Origin: Amycolatopsis suaedae
Lineage (GTDB): Bacteria > Actinomycetota > Actinomycetes > Mycobacteriales > Pseudonocardiaceae
Length of the DNA: 64,000 bases
NCBI RefSeq assembly: GCF_004214935.1
Contig: NZ_SFCC01000009.1
Coordinates: 124,001-188,000 of the forward strand
Direction of reading: 5' to 3'
The notes under the pieces are model-generated. The model saw nothing but the letters and a program-made list of their open reading frames with translations. It had not been told where the DNA came from and ran no database searches. Both the position numbers and the translations under genes were made by a program. Numbering within the stretch: the stretch's first letter is position 1; every line of letters begins with the position of its first letter. Shown here piece after piece: positions 49,288 to 57,813 of the stretch.

Positions 49288-49310
49288 TGACAGATACGCC
49301 TAGTCTGTCA
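49288..49310. promoter_or_regulatory. Inverted repeat upstream of the Ser/Thr kinase
   Basis: TGACAGA (49288-49294) and TCTGTCA (49304-49310) are perfect arms separated by 9 nt. It is just after a TATCGT -10-like sequence (about 49274) and before the preferred start at 49329, so it could be an operator or leader hairpin. Confidence 0.45.
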
Positions 49311-49328
49311 CAGTCAGGGGGTGTGGGG

Positions 49329-51431
49329 ATGTCGTCGCCGCGGTGGTCGTTGCCGGGATTCACCGAGCTGGCCGACCTCGGGTCGGGTTCGTTCGGCAGG
49401 GTCGTGCTCGCACGGCACGACGCCTCCGGCACGGAGGTGGCCGTCAAGTACCTGTTCACCCAGCACCTGGGCGACGCCGAGCACGTCGCCCGGTTCCGCG
49501 AGGAGGCCCGCCAGGCCGCCAGGGTGATCAGCCCGCACGTCGCGCGCCTGCACGAGTTCGTCGAGACCCCCGAGGGCGCCGCGATCGTGATGGAGGCGGT
49601 GCCGGGGGTGTCGCTGAAGGCGGTGCTGGCCCAGGGGCCGCTGGACCCGGAGGCCGCGCTGGCCGTGCTCAAGGGGTCGCTGCTGGGGCTCGCCGCGGCA
49701 CACGTCGCCGGCGTGGTGCACCGCGACTACAAACCGGACAACGTGCTGGTCGGCGCGGACCGGGAGAGCAAGCTCGTCGACTTCGGACTCGCCGTGCTGG
49801 CAGGCGACACCGGCGTGCCCGCGGGGACACCGGCGTACATGGCCCCCGAGCAGTGGGCGTACTCGACCGCCACCCCGTCCACCGACGTCTACGCGGCGAC
49901 CTGCGTGTTCTTCGAGGCGGTCACCGGGCAACGGCCGTACGTCGCGGACGACTCCACCGTGCTGCGCAACCTGCACGAGTACGCGCCGATCCCGTTCGGG
50001 CAGGCCCCCGAGCAACTGCGTGAGCTGGTCCGGCGCGGCATGGCGAAGGAGCCCGCGCAGCGTCCGCGCGACGCCGCCCAGTTCGTGTCCGAAGTAGAGC
50101 ATTCGGCTCGCGCGGCCTACGGCGAGGACTGGGAGGAACGCGGCCGTTCCCGGCTCGCCGCCCGGGCCGCGGCGATCATGGCGCTGTCACCGGTCGCGTT
50201 GCTGGCCGGTGCCGCGCAGCTCGCGCCGGCCACCGGAGGTGCGGTCGCGGGCAGTGGCACCGTCGCGCAGGTCGGCGCGGGTGCGGGCAAGGCCGTGCTG
50301 GGCGGCACCGTCGGCAAGGCCGTCATCGGGGTGACCACGCTGGCCGTGCTCGCCGGTGCGGGCGCCGTCATCGTGATCGCCAACCAGGACGACCCGCCGC
50401 CACCGGCGCCCGTCGCCGCGCCCGCGGAGCAGCCCGGGCCCCGGTTCACCATCGAGACGTCGAATCGAGATGTTCAGGGCATCCAGCTGCGGGTGCAGCA
50501 CGGCCAGGTGACCGGATTGCCCGATCCCGCCGTGGCGGACAAGGTGAACCAGTCGCTGCGGAAGCCGGACGAGATGTTCGGCGGCTACCTGGTGGGCAAC
50601 TACGGTTCCGCCATCCCGCCGGACGCCACCGGCACGGCGCAGTTCCGGATGCAGGGCCCGCGCATGGTGTCGTCACGGCACGACTTCACCGTGGCAGGCG
50701 AGCAGTTCCTCTTCCCGATGGCGGTGACCGTCGATCTGGCGAACGGCGAGATCCTGACGGTGAAAGACTTCCTTTCCGACGTCTCCGCCACCGGTGCGCG
50801 GCGGGTGTGGGAGCGGGTGTCCCCGCGCATCGCCGACTGCCCGAGCGCCGAGCCGTTCACCGAGGACAGCTTCCGCGGCGTGGGGTCCGCGCCACCGGCG
50901 GTGCAGCCGATCGCGGCGCCCGACGGGCTCAACCTGATGCTGAACCTCGGCCAGTGCGGCATCCGCGAGGTGGTCCTGCCCTACGGCGAGACCGGCGACC
51001 TGGTCACGCCGGAGTTCGCCGCGAAGCTACCGCCCGGCACGGTGCCCGCGCCCGCGTCGCGGCCACAGTCGTCGAGCGCGCCGAAGGCGGGAGTAGTCGA
51101 GCGCACCCGGGAGGGCGCGGCACTGGTGATGGAACGCTATTTCCGCGCCGTCGCGGCGAAGGACCTCGACGTCGTGTGCGCCATCAGCGCGCCGGCCTGG
51201 ACCCGGCAGGGTGGCGAGCCGACCTGCCGCCAGACCTACACCGCGTTGTTCGACCACCTCACGCCGCAGGAGATGACCAAGGCGAAGAACGTGAAGGTCG
51301 ACCCGGCCAAGCTGCGTCCGCAGGGGGAGAACCGGATGTACGTCCCGAAGGGCGCCCTGCCCGACATCTTCGGCACCGACGATCTCACCATGCAGTGGCA
51401 GGACAACACCTGGCTGTTCATCGACGACTGA
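49329..51431 (+). CDS. Membrane Ser/Thr protein kinase with outer domain
   Basis: A Pkn-type kinase, 700 residues from this start. The kinase domain covers about 11-270: glycine loop GSGSFGRVV, Lys40 (VAVKYLF), catalytic HRDYKPDN with Asp133, DFG at 151-153 and APEQ. One TM helix (about 330-350) follows a low-complexity Ala-Gly stretch. The outer part (about 370-700) has no PASTA repeats. It looks like a DUF3298-type segment (VKDFL, Cys) plus a C-terminal region with two Cys. A GTG at 49287 would add 14 residues; I prefer ATG 49329 because GGGG stands just before it. Confidence 0.85.
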   Translation: MSSPRWSLPGFTELADLGSGSFGRVVLARHDASGTEVAVKYLFTQHLGDAEHVARFREEARQAARVISPHVARLHEFVETPEGAAIVMEAVPGVSLKAVLAQGPLDPEAALAVLKGSLLGLAAAHVAGVVHRDYKPDNVLVGADRESKLVDFGLAVLAGDTGVPAGTPAYMAPEQWAYSTATPSTDVYAATCVFFEAVTGQRPYVADDSTVLRNLHEYAPIPFGQAPEQLRELVRRGMAKEPAQRPRDAAQFVSEVEHSARAAYGEDWEERGRSRLAARAAAIMALSPVALLAGAAQLAPATGGAVAGSGTVAQVGAGAGKAVLGGTVGKAVIGVTTLAVLAGAGAVIVIANQDDPPPPAPVAAPAEQPGPRFTIETSNRDVQGIQLRVQHGQVTGLPDPAVADKVNQSLRKPDEMFGGYLVGNYGSAIPPDATGTAQFRMQGPRMVSSRHDFTVAGEQFLFPMAVTVDLANGEILTVKDFLSDVSATGARRVWERVSPRIADCPSAEPFTEDSFRGVGSAPPAVQPIAAPDGLNLMLNLGQCGIREVVLPYGETGDLVTPEFAAKLPPGTVPAPASRPQSSSAPKAGVVERTREGAALVMERYFRAVAAKDLDVVCAISAPAWTRQGGEPTCRQTYTALFDHLTPQEMTKAKNVKVDPAKLRPQGENRMYVPKGALPDIFGTDDLTMQWQDNTWLFIDD

Positions 51432-51443
51432 CCGGCTCCGGCG

Positions 51444-52883
51444 TCAGTAGGCGCGGCCGAACAGGACGCGCCTGCCGTAGGCCGACGGCTCACCGCAGCG
51501 CACGCAGCCGCCGGATTCGCCGGGCGCCTCGACCGGAACGCACCGCGGCGTGGCCGAGGTCGCCGCCTTGATCTCCGCCTCGCAGTCCGGCCTGCCACAG
51601 TGCGGCGTGCTCGCCCAGCCGGTGGCGACCGCCTCGGTGAACTCCTGCCAGGAGTCCACAGTGGACGTCCGTGACTCCCGGAAGTCCACCGCACGCCGCA
51701 GCAGGAACCGCTGGAACCGCTCCAGTTCCGTGACCACCACCTCCGGGACGGCGTCCAGGGCGACCGGGGTCTTGCCCTCGTCGCCGAGCCGTCTGGCCAG
51801 CAGGGCGGTTCCGGCCGCGAGGTCGCGCGGCCCGATCTCCAGCCGCAGCGGGACGCCGCGCAGCTCCCACTCGTTGAACTTGAACCCGGGCGTCTGCGGC
51901 CGATCGTCCACATGTGTCCGGACGCCGGCGGCCTTCAGCCGGGCGGCCAGCTCGCGTACGGCCGTCAGCACCGGCTCGGCCTGGCCGGCACGCGCGATCG
52001 GGACGATCACCACCTGGTAGGGCGCCAGTTTCGGCGGCAGGACGAGGCCCTTGTCGTCGCCGTGGGTCATGATGACGCCGCCGATCATGCGGGTGGACAT
52101 TCCCCACGACGTGGTGTGGCACAGTTCCAGCTCGCCGGCGTCGGTCGAGTACCGGATGTCGAAGGCCCTGGCGAAGTTCGTGCCCATGTAGTGCGACGTG
52201 CCGGCCTGCAGTGCCTTGCCGTCGCCCATCATGCCCTCGATGGAGAAGGTCCGTACCGCACCGGCGAACCGTTCGCCGGGTGTCTTCTCGCCGGGCACCA
52301 CCGGGATCGCGGCGATGTCGCGGGCGACCTCGGTGTAGACGTCGAGCATCTGCCTGGTCTCGCGCATCGCGTCGGCCTCGTCGGCGTGTGCGGTGTGCCC
52401 TTCCTGCCACAGGAACTCCGTGGTGCGCAGGAACATGCGCGGCCGCAGCTCCCAGCGCACGACGTTGGCCCACTGGTTGAGCAGCAGCGGCAGATCCCGG
52501 TAGGAGGAGACCCACCTGGCCATCATCTCGCCGATGACCGTCTCGGACGTCGGCCGGACGACCAGCGGCTCGTCCAGCTCCTTTCCACCCGCATGGGTGA
52601 CGACGGCGAGTTCCGGGGAGAAGCCGTCGATGTGCTCGGCTTCGCGTTTGACGTAGGAATCCGGGATGAACAGGGGAAAGTAGGCGTTCTCGTGCCCGGT
52701 CTCCTTGATGCGGTGATCGAGCTCGGCTTGGAGCAGCTCCCAGATCCGGTACCCGTACGGTCGGATGACCATGGTCCCCTTCGCCGGTCCGCGCTCGACC
52801 AGCTGGGCCTTGGTGACCAACTCGTTGTACCAGGAGGAGAAATCCTCGCTTCGCGGGGTGACCCCGCGCTCGTCACGTGCCAT
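51444..52883 (-). CDS. proS: Prolyl-tRNA synthetase, type 3 (eukaryote/archaeal-like)
   Basis: Charges tRNA-Pro with proline. At 479 residues it is the short ProRS-3 form, not the bacterial form of about 570 residues with an inserted editing domain. Class II motif 1 is in VIRPYGYRIWELLQ, motif 2 in RPRMFLRTTEFLWQEGHTAH and motif 3 in GMSTRMIGGVIM. VRPTSET marks the active site. The C-terminus has a Cys cluster (HCGRPDC, RCVP, GCVRCG), probably the zinc-like domain of the ProRS-3 class, and ends in Tyr as these enzymes do. Start ATG 52883 was chosen by length. Whether a second ProRS exists elsewhere cannot be seen. Confidence 0.9.
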   Translation of the reverse strand: MARDERGVTPRSEDFSSWYNELVTKAQLVERGPAKGTMVIRPYGYRIWELLQAELDHRIKETGHENAYFPLFIPDSYVKREAEHIDGFSPELAVVTHAGGKELDEPLVVRPTSETVIGEMMARWVSSYRDLPLLLNQWANVVRWELRPRMFLRTTEFLWQEGHTAHADEADAMRETRQMLDVYTEVARDIAAIPVVPGEKTPGERFAGAVRTFSIEGMMGDGKALQAGTSHYMGTNFARAFDIRYSTDAGELELCHTTSWGMSTRMIGGVIMTHGDDKGLVLPPKLAPYQVVIVPIARAGQAEPVLTAVRELAARLKAAGVRTHVDDRPQTPGFKFNEWELRGVPLRLEIGPRDLAAGTALLARRLGDEGKTPVALDAVPEVVVTELERFQRFLLRRAVDFRESRTSTVDSWQEFTEAVATGWASTPHCGRPDCEAEIKAATSATPRCVPVEAPGESGGCVRCGEPSAYGRRVLFGRAY

Positions 52884-52933
52884 GCCGGGAGGGTAAGGGC
52901 CTGACGTGCCGGAGTCATTCGCTTTAACCAACT

Positions 52934-52959
52934 CAGATGTTCACATCATCCGGATGATG
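52934..52959. promoter_or_regulatory. Probable TetR operator at the tetR promoter
   Basis: A perfect 16-bp palindrome CATCATCCGGATGATG lies at 52944-52959 just before a TATTCT -10-like sequence. The preceding CAGATGTT together with it forms a 22-bp block (52934-52955) that recurs on the other strand at 56560-56581 with 19 of 22 bases the same. So the TetR encoded at 52992 probably controls itself and the genes at the second site. Confidence 0.65.
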
Positions 52960-52991
52960 AGAGTATTCTACCGTGGACGGAAGGAGCGGAC

Positions 52992-54083
52992 ATGGCTCGG
53001 CTGACACGGGCGCAGCAACAACAGCGAACCCGGGCGTTCGTGCTGGCGGCGGCGAGGGAGGAGTTCGCCGAGTACGGGTACGGCCCGGCGAAGGTGGACC
53101 GGATCGCCGAGCGGGCCGAACTGACCCGGGGTGCGGTGTACTCGAACTTCCCCAGCAAGCGCGCGCTGTACCTGGCGGTGCTGACCGACCTGGTGGAGCA
53201 CGCCGACGTTCGCGGGCCGGTGCTGGCGCCGGTGACGGTGGCCGACGCGCTGGGCACGTTCGCCAGGGTCTGGCTCGAACGGCTTCCGCTGGCAGGCGAG
53301 AGCGAGCCCGGAGGGCGGCTGCGGCTGCGGTCGCTGGCCGGTGTTCTCGACGGCGACCACGGACGCGCGGTGCTGGCGCAGGTCATGCGGCTGGAGGCGC
53401 TGCTGCTCGGGGTCGCGCTGGAGTCCTGCGATGTGCGGGCGCCGCGGCGGGTGCGGCTGGCAGAGCTGGCGCTGACCCTGCTCGGCGGCTCGGCCCAGCT
53501 CGCCGAGACGGCGCCGGGGTTCGGTGATCCGTTCGACGTCGTCCGCGCGTGCGAGCACCTGGCCGGTGCCGACCTCGGCGACAACTGGGCACCGGCGTAC
53601 CTGCCCCACGTCTCCCCGGCACGGCCGTCGGCCGCGGCATGGCAGCCGCCGCAGGGACTGACCGACGAGATCCTCCGGGAACCGGTCGACCTCGGTGCCG
53701 ACGGGCTGGTCACCGTGCTGGGAGCGGGCCGGCTCGCCGCCGCCGAGGAGGCGATCCGCTCCGCCCTGCCCGGCGAACAGGTCACGATCGCCCTCGTCAC
53801 CGGCGATCCGGCCGAGACCGGGCGTCTCGTGCGGATGCGGATCCTCGACCTCGCCACCTGCCTGGCGGCGGTGTTCTCCGCCGACGTCTGGCAGCGGATC
53901 CACCTCGTGCTCGACGACGACGGCTGGACGGCATCGGCACTCGGCCTGGCCGAGGTGGACGACGAGACCGAGGTCGCGGTGCGGGTCCGCGACGGGGTGA
54001 TCGCCGCCAGGGCCCGGGGGCGGGGCGCGGCGTACGCGGTGTCGCTGCCGGTGAAGCCGGCGCGCCGGAAGACGAAGCGATGA
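52992..54083 (+). CDS. TetR-family regulator with long C-terminal domain
   Basis: A 363-residue regulator, longer than most TetR proteins (about 200). The HTH is at about 10-58 (FAEYGYGPAKVDRIAERAEL then GAVYSNFPSKRAL). The C-terminal 150 residues hold a second domain (VTVLGAGRLAAAEE, ALVTGDPAETGRL) of unknown fold. GGAAGGAG is at the right place before the ATG. First of three coupled genes (ATGA to the next). Ligand unknown. Confidence 0.88.
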   Translation: MARLTRAQQQQRTRAFVLAAAREEFAEYGYGPAKVDRIAERAELTRGAVYSNFPSKRALYLAVLTDLVEHADVRGPVLAPVTVADALGTFARVWLERLPLAGESEPGGRLRLRSLAGVLDGDHGRAVLAQVMRLEALLLGVALESCDVRAPRRVRLAELALTLLGGSAQLAETAPGFGDPFDVVRACEHLAGADLGDNWAPAYLPHVSPARPSAAAWQPPQGLTDEILREPVDLGADGLVTVLGAGRLAAAEEAIRSALPGEQVTIALVTGDPAETGRLVRMRILDLATCLAAVFSADVWQRIHLVLDDDGWTASALGLAEVDDETEVAVRVRDGVIAARARGRGAAYAVSLPVKPARRKTKR

Positions 54084-54685
54084 CCCCGCCCGGCCTGCTG
54101 GTGCTGCACGCCCTGCGCTGCGCCGGTACGTCGAGCCGCGGCCGGGTGGCCGCCGCCACCGGGTTCGGAGAGTCCGAAGTGGAGTCGGAGCTGATCGACC
54201 TCGCCGTCGCCGGTCTCGTCACGCACGAGCCGGGCGAGTTCGGCGGCTGGAGCATGACCGAGGCCGGCCGCGCCGAGGACGCCAGGCGGATCACCGGGGA
54301 ACTGGAGTCGGCCGGTGCCCATGCCGCCGTCACCGCGGCGTTCGAGGATTTCCTCGTACTCAACCCGGAACTGCTCGACCTGTGCACGGCATGGCAGGTG
54401 CGTACCGTCGACGGCGTCGTGACCGTCAACGACCACACCGACTCTGCCTACGACACCCGCGTCCTCGGCCGGTTCGCCGACCTCGACCGGCGTGCCGCCG
54501 CTGTCCGGACGGCGTTGTCGGCGGCGCTGCCCCGGTTCGAGCGCTACCGGATCCGGCTCACCGCGGCGCTGGAGCACGCCGCGGCAGGCAGGCTGGAGTA
54601 CGTGGCCGACGACATCGCGTCGTACCACACCGTGTGGGCCGAGCTGCACGAAGATCTGCTGGCCACACTCGGGATCCCCCGGTGA
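54080..54685 (+). CDS. Winged-helix-like protein paired with a short PPDK
   Basis: A 201-residue protein coupled to both neighbours (ATGA before, GTGA after). The first 60 residues look like a winged helix (LLVLHALRCAG, VAAATGFGESEVESELIDLAVAGLV). The rest is helical, with acidic stretches and DDIASYHTVWAELHEDLL near the end. I do not recognise a family by name. It may be a regulatory subunit or the missing half of the shortened PPDK that follows (inference). Confidence 0.65.
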   Translation: MTPPGLLVLHALRCAGTSSRGRVAAATGFGESEVESELIDLAVAGLVTHEPGEFGGWSMTEAGRAEDARRITGELESAGAHAAVTAAFEDFLVLNPELLDLCTAWQVRTVDGVVTVNDHTDSAYDTRVLGRFADLDRRAAAVRTALSAALPRFERYRIRLTAALEHAAAGRLEYVADDIASYHTVWAELHEDLLATLGIPR

Positions 54686-55968
54686 AATGGATCCGCTCGC
54701 TGTCCGCCGACGCCGGGGAGACGGCGGAGACCGTCGGCGGTAAGGCACACGGCCTGCTGGCACTGCACCGGATTGGCTTGCGCGTGCCGGCCGGGTTCGT
54801 CGTCACCACCCGGGCCTGCCGGGCGTTCCTGCGGGACGGCCGGTTGCCGGACGGGCTCGGCGAGGAACTCGCCGCCGCGGTGGCGGACCTCGGCGCCGGG
54901 GCGGTGTCGGTCCGCTCGGGAGCGAGCGTGTCGATGCCCGGCATGATGGAGACCGTCCTCGACGTCGTGGGCGACCCGGCGCCCGCGGTGGAGGCCGTGT
55001 TCGCGTCGTGGAACACGCCGCGGGCGCGGACCTACCGCGAACTGCACGGCATCCCGCACGACCTGGGAACCGCCGCCGTCGTCCAGGCGATGGTGTACGG
55101 CGACCGTGACGAGCACAGCGGAACCGGCGTCGCGTTCAGCCGGAATCCCAACACGGGTGAGAAAGCGCCGTTCGGTGATGTCCTTTTCGGACACCGTGGC
55201 GAGGACGTCGTGTCCGGCCGGCTGCCGACCCTGCCGCTGGCCGAACTCGCCGGCCGGGAGCCCGCGGTGTGGGCCGACCTGCTGGGCGCGCTGGACCGCG
55301 TCGAGCGGCACTACGGCGACGCCTGCTACGTCGAGTTCACCTTCGAGTCCGGCACGCTGTGGATGTTGCAGGTCCGGCCCGGCCGGTTCACCGGCGGCGC
55401 CGGTGTGGTCGTCGCGGCGGACCTCGCCGACGCGGGGATGATCAGCCGCGCCGAGGCGCTGCTCAGGATCACGCCGGGACATCTCGTCCGGACGCCGCGG
55501 ATCGTGGCGGCCGAGGTCCTCGCCCGCGGGCTGGGCGCCTGCCCCGGGGTCGCCACCGGCAGGGTCGCGTCCACAGTAGAGTCCGCGGTGCGGATGGCTT
55601 CGGATGGTCCGGTCATCCTGGTCCGTCCGGAGACGTCGCCACACGACCTGCGTGGGCTGGCCGCCGCGGCCGGAATCGTCACGGCCCGGGGCGGCCCGGC
55701 CAGTCATGCCGCGGTCGTCGCCCGGTCGATGGGTAAACCCGCGGTGGTGGGCGTCGGCGGCCTCACCGTCGGCGAGGGCACCCTGGTCACCATCGACGGG
55801 ACCGGGGGAGAGGTCGTCCTCGGCAGGCCGCGCGTGGTCACCACCGCGGCGGACGGTCACCTGCGCAGGCTGCTGGACTGGGCCGACGACGTGTCGGGCG
55901 ACCGATCCGAGCGCGACGAGACGGTTCGTCTCGCGGCGGCCCACGCCGTCCTGCGGCGGGACCGGTAG
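54682..55968 (+). CDS. Shortened pyruvate-phosphate-dikinase-like protein (ATP-grasp + His domain)
   Basis: A 428-residue protein with the first two domains of PPDK only. The ATP-grasp part (about 1-320) has GGKAHGLLALH, SVRSGASVSMPGMMETVLD and GVAFSRNPNTGE. The phospho-histidine domain has TARGGPASHAAVVARSMG with His342. The C-terminal PEP/pyruvate TIM barrel (about 350 residues) is absent, so it cannot run the usual reaction alone. Alternatives are transfer of phosphate to another acceptor, as in rifampicin phosphotransferases, or use of a partner such as the gene before it. No rifampicin-binding domain is seen. GTG start 54682, GTGA overlap. Confidence 0.8.
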   Translation: MKWIRSLSADAGETAETVGGKAHGLLALHRIGLRVPAGFVVTTRACRAFLRDGRLPDGLGEELAAAVADLGAGAVSVRSGASVSMPGMMETVLDVVGDPAPAVEAVFASWNTPRARTYRELHGIPHDLGTAAVVQAMVYGDRDEHSGTGVAFSRNPNTGEKAPFGDVLFGHRGEDVVSGRLPTLPLAELAGREPAVWADLLGALDRVERHYGDACYVEFTFESGTLWMLQVRPGRFTGGAGVVVAADLADAGMISRAEALLRITPGHLVRTPRIVAAEVLARGLGACPGVATGRVASTVESAVRMASDGPVILVRPETSPHDLRGLAAAAGIVTARGGPASHAAVVARSMGKPAVVGVGGLTVGEGTLVTIDGTGGEVVLGRPRVVTTAADGHLRRLLDWADDVSGDRSERDETVRLAAAHAVLRRDR

Positions 55969-56556
55969 TCAGGGGCGGACGCCGGGACCGAAGCCCGTCC
56001 ACCGCAGTTCGGGCGGCAGGTGTCCCATGTCGTTGTACAGCAGGACGGTGGGCGCGAGGCCGTCGCGGTACTGGATGACCGTCAGCGCGGTGTTGCCGCA
56101 GCTCAGCCCGAGCCAGCGCGCGGGCGGGGCGTCGAGTGCGTGCCGGACCAGCCAGGCCACCTGGTAGGCGTGGGTGACCAGTACCTCGTGGGTTTCCTCG
56201 CCGGTGGGACAGGCGAACCGCGCGGTCAGCGCGTCCGCGAGCGCCGCGCCGGAGGCGGCTTCGGCGGCGGAGAACCCGTCGAAGAACCCCGCCCATGCCG
56301 CGGGCATCTCGTCCGGTACGTGCGGCACGTGGTCGATCAGCTCGGCGGCCTCCCACACCGGGACGTCCGGCAGCGATGTTCCGAGTATCCGGGCGGATCG
56401 TGCCGCCTGGGGGAGCGGCGAGTGCCAGACCGCGTCCACGGGCAGGCCGGCCAGCCGCCGGCCGAGCAGTTCCGTCTGCCGCTGCCCGGCCTCGGTCAGT
56501 TCACCGAAGGGATCCGCCGCACCGTGCCGGGCGACGTACAGGGTTCGAGTACTCAT
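55969..56556 (-). CDS. Histidine phosphatase-family protein (phosphoglycerate-mutase-like)
   Basis: A 195-residue phosphatase-fold protein. The RHG motif is in YVARHGAAD (His10), the second catalytic His is in LVTHAYQ, and LTEAGQRQTELLG is a family hallmark. The gene is divergent from the alpha-alpha-barrel gene at 56643 and its promoter carries a near-copy of the tetR operator. Substrate unknown. Confidence 0.85.
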   Translation of the reverse strand: MSTRTLYVARHGAADPFGELTEAGQRQTELLGRRLAGLPVDAVWHSPLPQAARSARILGTSLPDVPVWEAAELIDHVPHVPDEMPAAWAGFFDGFSAAEAASGAALADALTARFACPTGEETHEVLVTHAYQVAWLVRHALDAPPARWLGLSCGNTALTVIQYRDGLAPTVLLYNDMGHLPPELRWTGFGPGVRP

Positions 56557-56559
56557 GGT

Positions 56560-56581
56560 ATCCAGATGATATCAACATCTG
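56560..56581. promoter_or_regulatory. Second copy of the TetR operator
   Basis: Read on the minus strand it begins CAGATGTTGATATCATC, matching CAGATGTTCACATCATC at 52934. It lies directly before the phosphatase start (56556), overlapping a probable TATCAT -10, and 62 bp before the plus-strand gene. Confidence 0.6.
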
Positions 56582-56642
56582 AAGTGTGTGGGTGTCCGAT
56601 CCGTTCAAGAACCGCGCGGCACCGCCGGGTCATCCTGGGCAC

Positions 56643-57542
56643 ATGAGCATTGACCTTTCACGTGCCGCGGCGTTCCTCGCCGGTCATGGCCGGCTGCTCG
56701 ACCGCCGCCGCTTCGAACTCGCCACCGGGCAGACGGACCCGGACGCCGTCCTCGCCGCGGTGGACGCCTACCGCAACGACGACGGTGGCTACGGCTGGGG
56801 ACTCGAACCCGACCTGCGCGCGCCGGAGAGCCAGCCGGGAGGCGCGTTGCACGCCTTCGAGGTGTTCGAGGACATCGCGCCGGTGACCACGCCGCGTGCG
56901 GCAGAGCTGTGTGACTGGCTCGGCTCGGTGACGTTGCCGGACGGCGGCTTGCCGTTCGCGCTGCCGGTGGCCGACGCCACCGCGTGCGCCCCGTTCTGGG
57001 CCGGCGCGGACCCGGCGGTGTCGACCCTGCAGAGCACGGCGTTCACCGCGGGCGCCGCACTGCGGGTCGCCGCGCACGATCCGGCCGTCGCCGCGCACCC
57101 CTGGCTGGCGCGTGCCGCCCGGTACTGCTTCGACGCCATCGGTGCCCTGGACACGGCGCCGCACGCGATCGCGCTGTCGTTCGCCGTCCGCTTCCTGGAT
57201 GCCGCGTACGAGCGTTACCCGGAGGCCAGGGAACTCCTGCCCCGCATCGGGAAGTTCGTGCCGGACACCGGGCTGGTGCCGGTCGAGGGCGGCAGCGAGG
57301 GCGAGACGATGCGGGCACTCAATTTCGCCTCGGTACCCGGCAGCCCGGCGAGCACCCTGCTGCGCCCGGGTGTCATCGAGGCCGAACTCGACGACGTGGC
57401 AGCGCAACAGCGCGAGGACGGCGGCTGGACCGTCGACTTCGCCAGCTACTCACCGGCCGCCGCGCTGGACTGGCGGGGTTACGCCACCGTGGGCGCCGTC
57501 CTGCTCCTCAAGCGTGCCGGGCGGCTGCCGTCGCTCCGGTGA
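56643..57542 (+). CDS. Alpha/alpha-toroid protein, prenyltransferase/terpene-cyclase-like
   Basis: A 299-residue helical protein of the alpha/alpha-barrel (prenyltransferase / squalene-cyclase-like) superfamily. Repeats such as NDDGGYGWGLEPD, TLPDGGLPFALP, and REDGGWTVDFASYSPAAALDWRG follow the QW-like pattern. No catalytic DXDD motif is seen, so cyclase activity is unlikely. Similar proteins are often linked to natural-product or protein-modification genes; the function here is unknown. ATG 56643 was chosen over an upstream in-frame start. Confidence 0.7.
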   Translation: MSIDLSRAAAFLAGHGRLLDRRRFELATGQTDPDAVLAAVDAYRNDDGGYGWGLEPDLRAPESQPGGALHAFEVFEDIAPVTTPRAAELCDWLGSVTLPDGGLPFALPVADATACAPFWAGADPAVSTLQSTAFTAGAALRVAAHDPAVAAHPWLARAARYCFDAIGALDTAPHAIALSFAVRFLDAAYERYPEARELLPRIGKFVPDTGLVPVEGGSEGETMRALNFASVPGSPASTLLRPGVIEAELDDVAAQQREDGGWTVDFASYSPAAALDWRGYATVGAVLLLKRAGRLPSLR

Positions 57543-57549
57543 ACTCGAT

Positions 57550-57600
57550 GCCGTAGGCCCCACGGCATCCGACGCCAGGGCCCCGGCAGCAAAGTCCGGG
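57550..57600. repeat. Degenerate type-1 repeat
   Basis: GCCGTAGGCCCCACGGC (57550-57566), then CATCCGACGCCAGGGCC and AAAGTCCGGG. It corresponds to 5626-5680 but has a shorter and changed palindrome. Confidence 0.6.
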
Positions 57601-57606
57601 TGCGGG

Positions 57607-57793
57607 TGATCGTGCGCGAGCGTGGAACTCGCGTGCCGGAACGGAGAACTCGCGTGCACGAGCGTGGAGTTCGTACCGTGAGACGCGCCTTCCGCCTCGC
57701 GGATACCGCGAGTCCCACCTTCGTGCACGCGAGTCCCACGCTGCCGCACACGAACTTCACCGTCACGCACACCGCCCGACTACGCCGTGAAGG
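57607..57793. repeat. Type-3 long repeat, copy 2
   Basis: Nearly the same sequence as 19901-20077: TGATCGTGCGCGAGCGTGG, two ACTCGCGTGC, GTACCGTGAGACGCG, then GCACGCGAGTCCCAC and CACACGAACT. It ends with GCCGTGAAGG, the start of a type-1 element without its other half. The two copies are 37.7 kb apart, in the same orientation. Confidence 0.75.
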
Positions 57794-57813
57794 CAAAGCC
57801 GGTGCGGGCGCCT

